Assembly (NCBI GenBank): GCA_903928275.1
Contig: CAIYQJ010000251.1
Coordinates: 1-15,850, forward strand
From: an uncultured Chloroflexota bacterium
GTDB taxonomy: Bacteria > Chloroflexota > Limnocylindria > Limnocylindrales > CSP1-4
Direction: 5' to 3'
DNA: 15,850 bases
Shown here: one piece after another, positions 6,921-13,277 of the stretch
How positions within the stretch are numbered: the first letter of the stretch is position 1
Layout of the letters: each line of letters opens with the position of its first letter
The notes under the pieces: generated by a model
Seen by the model: only the letters and a program-made list of their open reading frames with translations
What the model was told of the DNA's origin: nothing
Databases searched by the model: none
Translations under genes and position numbers: made by a program

Positions 6921-8159
6921 TCAGTGCGGCTCCGAGCAGAAGCGGGTGGACCTCGTCGTCTGCGCCTCGCTCAGCTCGACCTGGCGGTAGTAGTCGGCCG
7001 GCTTGTACCCGTGCAGAGCCGGTGCGTCGGCGGGCGGCGCGAGGTAGGCCGGGTCCCCGTGGAGGGCAAGCCACCGGTAGAACGAGTAGACGACGCCCCA
7101 CGCCCCCATCTCAGCGATCGTCTGGTCATCCCCGGTCCCGCACGCGTGCCCGAACCCCTCGCTGTGGCGTGCCTCGTGGACGAGGAGCTGGACGAGGTAC
7201 ATGAGCCCGCCCGCCGCCGACAGCGGCGGCGCGATCCACCGGTTCGAGACGAGGACGGTGCTGTCGGGCGTGGCCTGGATGTTCACGATCCGCGGCGGGT
7301 AGCAGCAACCACTGGTCAGGCCGTTGTCCAGGAAGTTCACGCCGTCGACCGCGTCGACGAACCAGTCGTACAGCGGCTTGCTCGTCCACGGGAGCGGCGC
7401 GTCGAAGTGGATCCGCCGCATCGACAGGATCGCCTGGTAGGCGCGCTCCTGGAAGCGCGTGAGATCCGCGGACCCCGCGGAGGCCGTGCAGACGAGGCTG
7501 CCCGCCGTGGGGTCGGCCTGGAACGTGATCTTCAGGTCGGCGCGGACGGACGCGATATCTGCGGCCGACGGACAGTGCGACAGGTCCCAGTCGATCGTCC
7601 CGGGAGAGATCGGCGAGAAGGACGTCGGGGAAGGCGTGGCGGTCGGTGCCATCGTGTGCATGGGCGTTGGGGTCGGGGTCGGGGTCGGCGCCACGGTGAA
7701 CGTGGGAGTCGGCGTCGGGGTGGGCCAGGGAGTCGGCGGGTCGACGAACGTGCCGCACGCCACCCACGTGTCATGCCCGACCCGGACGCTCATCCGGCCC
7801 GCTCCCCACGTGGCCCGGCGGATCCGGTCCATCGAGCTCGCGGAAATGGCCTGCGTGACGCTGACCGTGCCCGAGGTCGAGCTCCGCCGTGGGCTGACGG
7901 CGAAGAGCCAGTCCCCTCTGCGCGAGCACGTGCCGGCCCAGATCTCGATGCCGTACTTCGTCGACGCGGCGAGGTGCTTCAACGTCACGCGGGCCGTGCC
8001 GGCGCCCGTGCTGGATCCCGTGAATCCGACCGCCCCGTACACGCCACCGGACCCGATCGACGCGGTCCAGGTGTACGTTCCGGAGGTCGCCCGGGCCGGG
8101 AAGCTCACACCGAGTGCGGCGACAATGGCCGCCGCCACCAGGAGCGCGCGGAGTCTCAT
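6921..8159 (-). CDS. secreted two-domain protein with HExxHxxGxxH zinc-protease-like motif
   Basis: 412 residues. A Sec signal peptide (1-25, ending near PARA) leads to an N-terminal beta-rich domain (about 26-138, with Cys78 and Cys135). A Pro-Thr linker of alternating PT dipeptides follows (about 142-180), then a C-terminal domain (about 187-412). That domain contains HEARHSEGFGH (328-338), an exact match to the HExxHxxGxxH motif of metzincin zinc proteases, with predicted ligands His328, His332 and His338 and base Glu329. Met351 could serve as a Met-turn, though it is close for that. The fold is not one I recognise, so peptidase activity is inferred from the motif only. Cysteines 285/286 and others suggest disulfides in an exported protein. 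The ATG at 8159 has GGAGG about 7 bases upstream and begins the signal peptide; 40 further codons are open upstream but uncharacteristic. TACCGT (8226-8221) is a weak -10 candidate. Confidence 0.8.
   Translation of the reverse strand: MRLRALLVAAAIVAALGVSFPARATSGTYTWTASIGSGGVYGAVGFTGSSTGAGTARVTLKHLAASTKYGIEIWAGTCSRRGDWLFAVSPRRSSTSGTVSVTQAISASSMDRIRRATWGAGRMSVRVGHDTWVACGTFVDPPTPWPTPTPTPTFTVAPTPTPTPTPMHTMAPTATPSPTSFSPISPGTIDWDLSHCPSAADIASVRADLKITFQADPTAGSLVCTASAGSADLTRFQERAYQAILSMRRIHFDAPLPWTSKPLYDWFVDAVDGVNFLDNGLTSGCCYPPRIVNIQATPDSTVLVSNRWIAPPLSAAGGLMYLVQLLVHEARHSEGFGHACGTGDDQTIAEMGAWGVVYSFYRWLALHGDPAYLAPPADAPALHGYKPADYYRQVELSEAQTTRSTRFCSEPH
7662..7684 (+). other. G-quadruplex-type motif inside the Pro-Thr linker coding region
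   Basis: The plus strand, which is the template strand of the secreted protein gene, carries four G-runs of 3, 4, 4 and 4 bases separated by CGTT, TC and TC. This meets the usual G3+N1-7 quadruplex pattern. It arises from the alternating Pro-Thr codons (CCGACC/CCCCGAC type repeats), so it may simply be a by-product of the linker. Confidence 0.5.
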
Positions 8160-8242
8160 CGTCACCCCTCCGGCCGCCTCGGTCTCCCCGGCCATGGCCC
8201 ACGGTTGGCGCTCGAGGAGAACGGTAGCGCGCTCGACACGCC

Positions 8243-8267
8243 AAAGGAAGCCGGGCCCGCAGCCCGG
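8243..8267 (-). terminator. candidate intrinsic terminator of the aldolase-kinase operon
   Basis: On the minus strand, about 45 bases after the kinase stop codon, CCGGGC (8267-8262), TGCGG and GCCCGG (8256-8251) form a perfect 6-bp hairpin followed by the pyrimidine tail CTTCCTTT (8250-8243). The tail has only five T residues with C interruptions, so termination strength is uncertain. It sits just upstream of the likely promoter area of the next minus-strand gene, as expected for an operon boundary. Confidence 0.5.
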
Positions 8268-8311
8268 GCATCGCAGCATCTTCGTCGGCCGCTCAGCCGC
8301 GCCCCGCGCAC

Positions 8312-9310
8312 CTACCCGATGCGCTCGATGGCGATCATCGGCAGGATCCGGTCCGCGGCGGCCGGATCGAGCTCGCCCTGCCCGGGGGTGAGCGCGTTCG
8401 CCGACGCGACCGCCGCGCCGCGCCGCGCCGCCTCGGGGAGCGCGAACCCGGACGCGAGCGCCACGACCAGGCCGGCGAGCAGTGAGTCGCCGCTGCCGAC
8501 CGGGTAGCGACCGCGTTCGGGCGGCCCGCCGACGCGCCAGGCGATGTCCGCCGCGTCGAGGACCACGGCTCCCTCCGGGCCGCGCGTGACGAGTGCGACC
8601 CCGCCCGTCCTGTCGCGGAGCGCGCGTGCCGCGGCGACGACCTGCGGCTCGTGGGACCCGTCCATCCCCGTCGCGACCGCCGCCTCACGAGCGTTCACCT
8701 TGACGAGCCAGGGCCTCGCCTCGAGGGCCGCGTCGAGCGCCTCCCGGTCGGCATCGACGACGGCGCGCGCGCCTGCCCGTTCCACCTGGAGCGCGAGGCT
8801 GGCATACCCGTCGGGGGGTGCGCCGGGCGGCAGGCTGCCCGCGAGGACGACGAGCGTCCCCGGCGCATCCTCGAGCAGCTCGGCCGCGAGCGCATCCTCG
8901 ACCGCCGCCCATCCGGCGGCGTCCATCGCCAGGCCGGGATCGTAGAACTCCGTGAGCGTCCCCGCTTCGCGGTCGAGGACGGAGAGGCAGGTTCGCGTCT
9001 CCCCGGCGAGACGCACGATCCGGGCCTCGATCGAACGGGCCCGGAGGGCCGCGTCCATCCAGTCGCCGGCGTGGCCGCCAAGGACCGCCACCGCGCGCAC
9101 CGGCATCCCGAGCCCGGCCGCGGACCGGGCGACGTTGAGAGCCTTGCCTCCGGGCACGACCGACAGGACGTCCGGCCGATGGATCTCGCCCGGCCGAAGC
9201 CGGTCGACCGCGACGATCCGGTCGATCGCCGTGTTCACAGAGACGCAGACGAGCCGTCGCGGCCACGCGCCGAGGGGCTGGGGGACATGCAGCGCGACCT
9301 CGGCCGTCAC
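8312..9310 (-). CDS. PfkB-family ketose-phosphate kinase (1-phosphofructokinase/tagatose-6-phosphate kinase type)
   Basis: 332 residues, normal for the LacC/FruK branch. Features are the N-terminal VSVNTAIDR strand (23-31, canonically TLNPAxD), PGGKALNVAR (53-62, PfkB signature 1; GGKG is usual, here GGKA), AGSLPPG (157-163), the NxxE motif NAREA (206-210) and YPVGSGDS (269-276) with catalytic base Asp275. Proteins of this branch phosphorylate fructose-1-phosphate or tagatose-6-phosphate to the bisphosphate. With a LacD-type aldolase two genes upstream, tagatose-6-phosphate (or a related ketose-6-phosphate) is the best guess. The GTG start at 9310 lies 10 bases after the stop of the preceding kinase gene. 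No strong Shine-Dalgarno is visible, so translational coupling is likely. Longer in-frame extensions would overlap the previous gene by far. Last gene of the leftward operon. Confidence 0.85.
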   Translation of the reverse strand: MTAEVALHVPQPLGAWPRRLVCVSVNTAIDRIVAVDRLRPGEIHRPDVLSVVPGGKALNVARSAAGLGMPVRAVAVLGGHAGDWMDAALRARSIEARIVRLAGETRTCLSVLDREAGTLTEFYDPGLAMDAAGWAAVEDALAAELLEDAPGTLVVLAGSLPPGAPPDGYASLALQVERAGARAVVDADREALDAALEARPWLVKVNAREAAVATGMDGSHEPQVVAAARALRDRTGGVALVTRGPEGAVVLDAADIAWRVGGPPERGRYPVGSGDSLLAGLVVALASGFALPEAARRGAAVASANALTPGQGELDPAAADRILPMIAIERIG

Positions 9311-9320
9311 GCCGGCGCCG

Positions 9321-10301
9321 TCACGCGAGCAGGCCCGCCTCGCGCGCCGCCGCCTCGGCCTCGGCGAGCGTCGCCTGGGCCGCGGCGCCGCCCACGCCGC
9401 GGGTGGACAGCGAGCCGCAGGCGACCCCGATCGCGAGACACTCGCGAACGGGCCGGCCGGCGAGCCACGCCGCGAGGAACCCGGCATCGAAGGAGTCGCC
9501 GGCGCCGGTGGTGTCCACCACGTCGACCGCGAGCCCGGGCATGCGAGTCAACGCCCCGTCCCGCTCGGCGGCGATCGCGCCGTCGGCGCCGCACTTCACG
9601 ACGACGACGCGCGGACCCGCGGCGGCGAGCGCGCGCGCCGCGTCCTCGACTCCGCGGCGACCCGCGATCCGGGTGGCCTCAGCGGCATTCGGCAGGAAGA
9701 CGTCCGCTTCGTGGAGGATGCCGCGCAGGCCTCCGTCCCATGTCTCGCGCGGGTCCCAGTTGCAGTCGAACGACGTCGTCGTGCCGGCGTGGCGCGCTGC
9801 CGCGAAGCGCTCGGCCAGCCGCGGCCGCAGCGCATCGAGCAGGAAGACACTCCCGACGTGGAGGTGGCGGGCGCGCGCGAGGAGCGCTGCCGGGATGTCC
9901 TCGTCGCGGAGCAGCGGCACGGTGCCGGGCGCCGTGAGGATCGCGCGATCGCCGCCGTCGACGAGGATCACCGAGGCGCCGGTCGGGACCGCCTCGGTGA
10001 CACGGCACGCGGACACGTCGATGCCGCGCGCACGCAGTGCGTCGAGCATGAACCGGCCCATCGCGTCGTCGCCCACCACGCCGACGAACGCGGTGCGCAG
10101 GCCGAGCTTCGCGGCGCCGCACGCGAAGATCGCGGAGGAGCTCCCGATCGCGAGGTCGATCGACTCCACGAACCGCTCGACCTGGCCGAACTGCGGCCGT
10201 GGATCCGGTCCCCGCACGATCACGTCGGGGTTGACCTCGCCGAGGACGAGGACGTCCACGTCGCGTTCGTCGGTCCCCGGCGCGCGCTCCCGATCGATCA
10301 T
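9321..10301 (-). CDS. PfkB-family carbohydrate kinase (ribokinase-like)
   Basis: 326 residues. Visible are the opening strand VLVLGEVNPDVI (17-28), the SSSAIFACGAAKLG block (54-67, equivalent of the GG..N..A signature but without the usual GG), GVVGDDAMG (74-82), FDCNWDP (178-184) and DTTGAGDSFDAGF (263-275) with catalytic Asp269. The family phosphorylates sugars, nucleosides or sugar acids; the substrate cannot be read from sequence. Placed between the aldolase and the ketose-phosphate kinase, it probably performs the first phosphorylation of the imported and hydrolysed sugar. The ATG at 10301 is 7 bases after the aldolase stop codon. A GTG at 10334 would overlap the aldolase by 26 bases and is less likely. 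The FDCNWDP motif and the altered signature 1 separate it from classical ribokinases. Confidence 0.83.
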   Translation of the reverse strand: MIDRERAPGTDERDVDVLVLGEVNPDVIVRGPDPRPQFGQVERFVESIDLAIGSSSAIFACGAAKLGLRTAFVGVVGDDAMGRFMLDALRARGIDVSACRVTEAVPTGASVILVDGGDRAILTAPGTVPLLRDEDIPAALLARARHLHVGSVFLLDALRPRLAERFAAARHAGTTTSFDCNWDPRETWDGGLRGILHEADVFLPNAAEATRIAGRRGVEDAARALAAAGPRVVVVKCGADGAIAAERDGALTRMPGLAVDVVDTTGAGDSFDAGFLAAWLAGRPVRECLAIGVACGSLSTRGVGGAAAQATLAEAEAAAREAGLLA

Positions 10302-10308
10302 GGCTCGC

Positions 10309-11280
10309 TCAGTATCGCCGGTACCAGCCGTCACCCGGAGCCGCTGCCGCGGTGAGCGGGTTCGGTCGAGCGTGCCACGGCGTGCCGAGCTCGTCCACGA
10401 GACGGACGAGCGTCTCGAGTCGCGCGCGCCCCTCCGTCGCGAGCCACGCGTCGCGCTCCGGAGCCGCCATCGTCGCCGCCGACGACCACACCGAACGCCC
10501 CACGAGGACGCCGGACGCGCCCGCGCGACATGCCGTCGCCACCTGGCGCGCGAACGTCGCGTCGTCCACCCCGCCCGACAGGAGGACCCACGGTACGGCC
10601 GACGCGGCGTCCAACCCGCGACAGGCGTCCGACCACGCGGCCTCGTCGGTGACGGCCGCGTCGTAGGGGAACTCGGCCTTGAGCACCGTGCCGCCGATCC
10701 GCGTCAGTCGCCGCGCGGTCTCCAGGACGCACGCGCGCCGCGCCTCGCCGGTGAGCCGCCCGCCGCTCCGCGGGTCGTATCCGAGCGGCTCGACGAACAG
10801 CGGGAGGTCGAGGCGCGCGCACTCGGCGGCCGTGTCGGCCACGAGTCGTTCCTGCGCGTCCGTGTTCGCGGCGTCCGGATGGTAGTAGACGAGGAGCTTG
10901 GCGGCCGATGCGCCCATCCGCTTCGCCTGCTCCACGGACCAGCCCGGCAGGATGCGCGAGACGCGGGCCTGCGGCGGCCCCTCGTACCCCGTGGCCTCGA
11001 CGGCGACGAGCAGGCCCGCGCGGCCCGGCAGCGAGCCGTCGGCGATCGCCTGGGCGGCTCCGATCTCCGGGTCGAGAAGCGTCGCGGTGGCGGCGGGCGC
11101 AAGAGCGCGCACGACGGCGCGCTTGAACGCGACCATCTCCTCGTACGTCGCCGCCGCCGGGTCCTCCGGGCGGAGCTCGCGGCGGAGGTTCTGGCGATGG
11201 TCGAGCGCGAGGACGGCGAAGGTCCCGCGCGCGGAGGCGCAGGCGTCGAGCCCGCGGCGCGTGCCCGGCAGGAAGGACAT
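10309..11280 (-). CDS. lacD: LacD-type tagatose-1,6-bisphosphate aldolase (class I)
   Basis: 323 residues, close to the 326 of LacD. Class I aldolase forming a Schiff base; in the tagatose pathway it cleaves tagatose-1,6-bisphosphate to dihydroxyacetone phosphate and glyceraldehyde-3-phosphate. Family landmarks are LALDHRQ (24-30), LLDPEIG (68-74), GLLVAVEATGY (89-99), KLLVYYHPDA (128-137), FVEPLGY (162-168), VLKAEFP (199-205) with predicted Schiff-base Lys201, LLSGGVD (233-239) and GVLVGRSVW (257-265). The blocks LLDPE.G, E.TGY and a terminal TPW fit LacD better than the related sulfofructose-phosphate aldolase YihT, but the family accepts several ketose bisphosphates. The ATG at 11280 has GCGAGG 7-8 bases upstream. 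First gene of the leftward operon, divergent from the DeoR gene. Confidence 0.85.
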   Translation of the reverse strand: MSFLPGTRRGLDACASARGTFAVLALDHRQNLRRELRPEDPAAATYEEMVAFKRAVVRALAPAATATLLDPEIGAAQAIADGSLPGRAGLLVAVEATGYEGPPQARVSRILPGWSVEQAKRMGASAAKLLVYYHPDAANTDAQERLVADTAAECARLDLPLFVEPLGYDPRSGGRLTGEARRACVLETARRLTRIGGTVLKAEFPYDAAVTDEAAWSDACRGLDAASAVPWVLLSGGVDDATFARQVATACRAGASGVLVGRSVWSSAATMAAPERDAWLATEGRARLETLVRLVDELGTPWHARPNPLTAAAAPGDGWYRRY

Positions 11281-11310
11281 CGGCGTACCTCGCGACGTGT
11301 GGACGAGGCG

Positions 11311-11339
11311 ATGGTACCGCGCGCTCCGCGCGAGGACAA
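11311..11339 (-). promoter_or_regulatory. sigma70-type promoter of the aldolase-kinase-kinase operon
   Basis: On the minus strand TTGTCC (11339-11334) and TACCAT (11316-11311) are separated by exactly 17 bases. The start of transcription would be near 11304, giving a leader of about 24 bases with the GCGAGG ribosome-binding site before ATG 11280. Good spacing and both core elements support it. Confidence 0.62.
11318..11332. promoter_or_regulatory. palindrome inside the aldolase promoter spacer
   Basis: CGCGCG (11318-11323), CTC, CGCGCG (11327-11332) is a perfect 6-bp inverted repeat exactly between the -35 and -10 elements of the leftward promoter. It could be a repressor site, but alternating CG runs are common by chance in such DNA. 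Confidence 0.3.
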
Positions 11340-11349
11340 GGCCCATCGC

Positions 11350-11362
11350 GCGCAGAATGCGC
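11350..11362. promoter_or_regulatory. short palindrome between the divergent promoters
   Basis: GCGCA (11350-11354), GAA, TGCGC (11358-11362) is a perfect 5-bp inverted repeat with a 3-base centre. It lies between the -35 boxes of the two divergent promoters, a usual position for an activator or repressor half-site. It shares the GCGCA arm end with the larger repeat at 11380. Confidence 0.35.
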
Positions 11363-11369
11363 AAGCACC

Positions 11370-11398
11370 TTGACAATTCGCGCACGAGTGGCCATCCT
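11370..11398 (+). promoter_or_regulatory. sigma70-type promoter of the deoR-SIS-GH4 operon
   Basis: A perfect -35 TTGACA (11370-11375), a 17-base spacer and CATCCT (11393-11398), which keeps the A2, T3 and T6 positions of the -10. Transcription would start 7-8 bases later, at about 11405-11406, that is at the ATG of the DeoR gene. No Shine-Dalgarno precedes that ATG, so a leaderless mRNA is predicted. Confidence 0.6.
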
Positions 11399-11405
11399 CG
11401 TGCGC
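11380..11405. promoter_or_regulatory. candidate DeoR operator: perfect 9-bp inverted repeat
   Basis: GCGCACGAG (11380-11388) and CTCGTGCGC (11397-11405) are perfect inverted repeats separated by 8 bases. The repeat spans the promoter spacer, the -10 and the predicted start site, and abuts the ATG of the DeoR gene. Occupation would block RNA polymerase, so autorepression of the rightward operon is the natural reading. The binding protein is inferred from position only. Confidence 0.6.
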
Positions 11406-12185
11406 ATGTTGAGCGTCGACCGCCAGGCGCAGCTTCTCGCCCGACTTCGCGAGGACGGGCAGGTGAGCGTGGACGTCCTCGCGCGGGACCTCGGTGTCAC
11501 CCAGTCCACGATCCGCCGCGACCTCACGCGGCTCGCGACCGACGGGGCACTCGTCCGAACGTACGGGGGAGCAGCGGTCTCGGCCGCCACCGCTTCCCCG
11601 CGCGCGGCGCCGGACGCCCGGCTCACCGCGAAGCGCGCGATCGCGGCCGCCGCCGCCGCCCTGGTGGAGGACGGCCAGACGATCGCGATCTCGAGCGGCA
11701 CCACCACGCTCGAGCTCGCGCGGCTTCTCGCCGGTCGCCGGCTCACCGTCATCACGAACGCGCTCGACGTCGCCGGCCTGCTGCTCGACCGGCCCGGGAT
11801 CGACCTGATCGTGCTCGGAGGGGTCGTCCGGCCGGGCATGCACTCCACGCTCGGCCACCTCGCGGAGCTCGCTCTCGGCGAGCTGCGCGCGGACGCGCTG
11901 TTCATGGGCATCGGCGCGGTGAGCGCGGAGCAGGGCTTCATGAACGATTCGATCCCCGAGATCCTCACCGACCGGGCGCTGCGCCGGGCTGCGCGGACGT
12001 GTTTCGTCCTCGCCGACGCGTCGAAGCTCGGCTCGGTGGCGCCGGCGTTCGTCTTCGAGCTGGACCATGTCGACACCCTCGTCACCGACGCGGACGCCGA
12101 CCCCCTGGAGGTGGCGGCCCTCGAGGCGCGCGGCCTCCACGTCCTCGTCGCGCCGATCACGGAAAGGAGCCTGCCCACCCCATGA
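11406..12185 (+). CDS. DeoR-family transcriptional regulator of the sugar locus
   Basis: 259 residues. The N-terminal winged helix-turn-helix (about 3-57) has the family pattern VSVDVLARDLGVTQSTIRRDL (21-41) followed by GALVRTYGGA. The C-terminal DeoRC sugar-phosphate sensor (about 75-235) contains ISSGTTTLELAR, VITNALDVA, LGGVVRPG and FVLADASKLG, the usual effector-binding blocks. Such proteins typically repress and are released by a phosphorylated sugar intermediate, here presumably a product of the adjacent kinases. ATG 11406 is chosen because HTH alignment begins right after it. An upstream in-frame TTG at 11370 is itself part of the -35 box and cannot be the start. The TGA overlaps the ATG of the SIS gene (ATGA), showing translational coupling. 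It divides two divergent catabolic operons and likely controls both. Confidence 0.9.
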   Translation: MLSVDRQAQLLARLREDGQVSVDVLARDLGVTQSTIRRDLTRLATDGALVRTYGGAAVSAATASPRAAPDARLTAKRAIAAAAAALVEDGQTIAISSGTTTLELARLLAGRRLTVITNALDVAGLLLDRPGIDLIVLGGVVRPGMHSTLGHLAELALGELRADALFMGIGAVSAEQGFMNDSIPEILTDRALRRAARTCFVLADASKLGSVAPAFVFELDHVDTLVTDADADPLEVAALEARGLHVLVAPITERSLPTP

Positions 12186-13276
12186 TCGCCGGCATCATCC
12201 CGTCCGAGATCGCGGACGAGCCTCGTGCCATCCGGGAGACACTGGCCGCGAGCGCCGACGGCGCACACCGCGCCGCGGCCGCCCTTCGGTCACGGGGCGT
12301 CACCCGCCTCCACGTGATCGGGAACGGCACCTCGTACCACTCGTCGCTCGCCGCCGCCACGCTGTACCGCCGATACGCTGCCCCCGGCGATCCCACGGTC
12401 ATCGCCCTCACGGCCGGCGAGTTCCGGACCTACCTCCCGGCGCTCGGCCCAACGGACGCGGTCATCGGGATCTCGGCGTCCGGCGAGTTCCGCGACGTCG
12501 TGGCGGTCGTCGACGCACTGCGCGGCCGCGTCCCCACCGTCGCGATCGTCCACGTCCCCGGCAGCACGCTCGACGGGACCGCCGACCACATCGTCCGCTC
12601 GGCGGGAGGCCCGAGCGATGTCCCGGTCATGACGAAGACGTTCGTCTCCACGCTGGTCGCTACCGAGATGGTCCTCGCCGAGCTGCTCGGCGGCGAACGC
12701 GCGGAACGGATCCGCGCGGCGATCGCCCTGGCCGCCGACCATGCCGAAGCGGCGATCGCCGCGGCCGAGCCCCGGGTCGCGGCGCTGGCGGACTCGATGG
12801 CGGACGTCGAGCACCTGTTCGTCGTCGGCAGCGGGGGTGCCTGCCCGGCGGCGCTCGAGGCGGCGCTGAAGCTCAAGGAGATGGCGATCGTCCACGCCGA
12901 GGGGGCGGAGTCCGCGGAGATGGCGTCGGGTTCCGCGACGATCGTCGATGCCCGGTCGGTCGTCATCGCGCTCGCCCCGGAAGGCCCCGGGTTCGCGGCC
13001 ACGATCGATGTCGCCCGCCACGCCGCGAGCTGGGGTGCGCGCGTCATCGAGGTGGCCCCGACGGCCTCGGTCGAGGGCGCGGGCCTGCTCCCGATCTCCG
13101 TTGCCGCCGAGGAGGACATGGCGCCGTTCACGACCGTCCCGCCGATCGCGCTCCTCGCCTTCGTGCTGGCGCGGAGGCGCGGCCACGACCCCGACCATCC
13201 CGGCTGGGTCGAGCGCTACCACAGCCAGGGGCTCCGGCACATCGTCGGGGTCGGCAGCGCACCCAGGGAGGCCTGA
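12182..13276 (+). CDS. double-SIS-domain sugar-phosphate isomerase/deaminase-like protein (GlmS-C/AgaS/NagB-II type)
   Basis: 364 residues with two SIS domains (about 30-165 and 200-330). Features are the opening EIADEPRAI (9-17), NGTSYHSS (48-55), SASGEFRD (98-105), MTKTFVST (150-157) and GSGGACPAALEAALKLKEM (216-234) with Glu233, equivalent to GlmS Glu488, then VHAEGAESAEMASGS (237-251). Relatives deaminate or isomerise amino-sugar 6-phosphates or split fructosamine phosphates. There is no glutaminase domain, so it is not a glucosamine synthase. In the conserved HGP motif (ring-opening His504 of GlmS) this protein has Ser249-Gly-Ser, an unusual change. By context it should make the ketose phosphate fed to the kinase and aldolase. 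GGAG lies 12 bases upstream, and the start overlaps the regulator's stop (ATGA). Confidence 0.8.
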   Translation: MIAGIIPSEIADEPRAIRETLAASADGAHRAAAALRSRGVTRLHVIGNGTSYHSSLAAATLYRRYAAPGDPTVIALTAGEFRTYLPALGPTDAVIGISASGEFRDVVAVVDALRGRVPTVAIVHVPGSTLDGTADHIVRSAGGPSDVPVMTKTFVSTLVATEMVLAELLGGERAERIRAAIALAADHAEAAIAAAEPRVAALADSMADVEHLFVVGSGGACPAALEAALKLKEMAIVHAEGAESAEMASGSATIVDARSVVIALAPEGPGFAATIDVARHAASWGARVIEVAPTASVEGAGLLPISVAAEEDMAPFTTVPPIALLAFVLARRRGHDPDHPGWVERYHSQGLRHIVGVGSAPREA

Positions 13277-13277
13277 G

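Noticed and set aside
5268..8507. 1079-codon open frame on the plus strand
   Set aside because: It is antisense to the MBL hydrolase and the secreted zinc-motif protein, both of which have clear motifs, signals and ribosome-binding sites. Its composition is that of a shadow frame.
11370..11405. N-terminal extension of the DeoR protein starting at TTG 11370
   Set aside because: The TTG is the first half of a consensus -35 box and the stretch is occupied by a perfect inverted repeat. The conserved helix-turn-helix begins only after ATG 11406.
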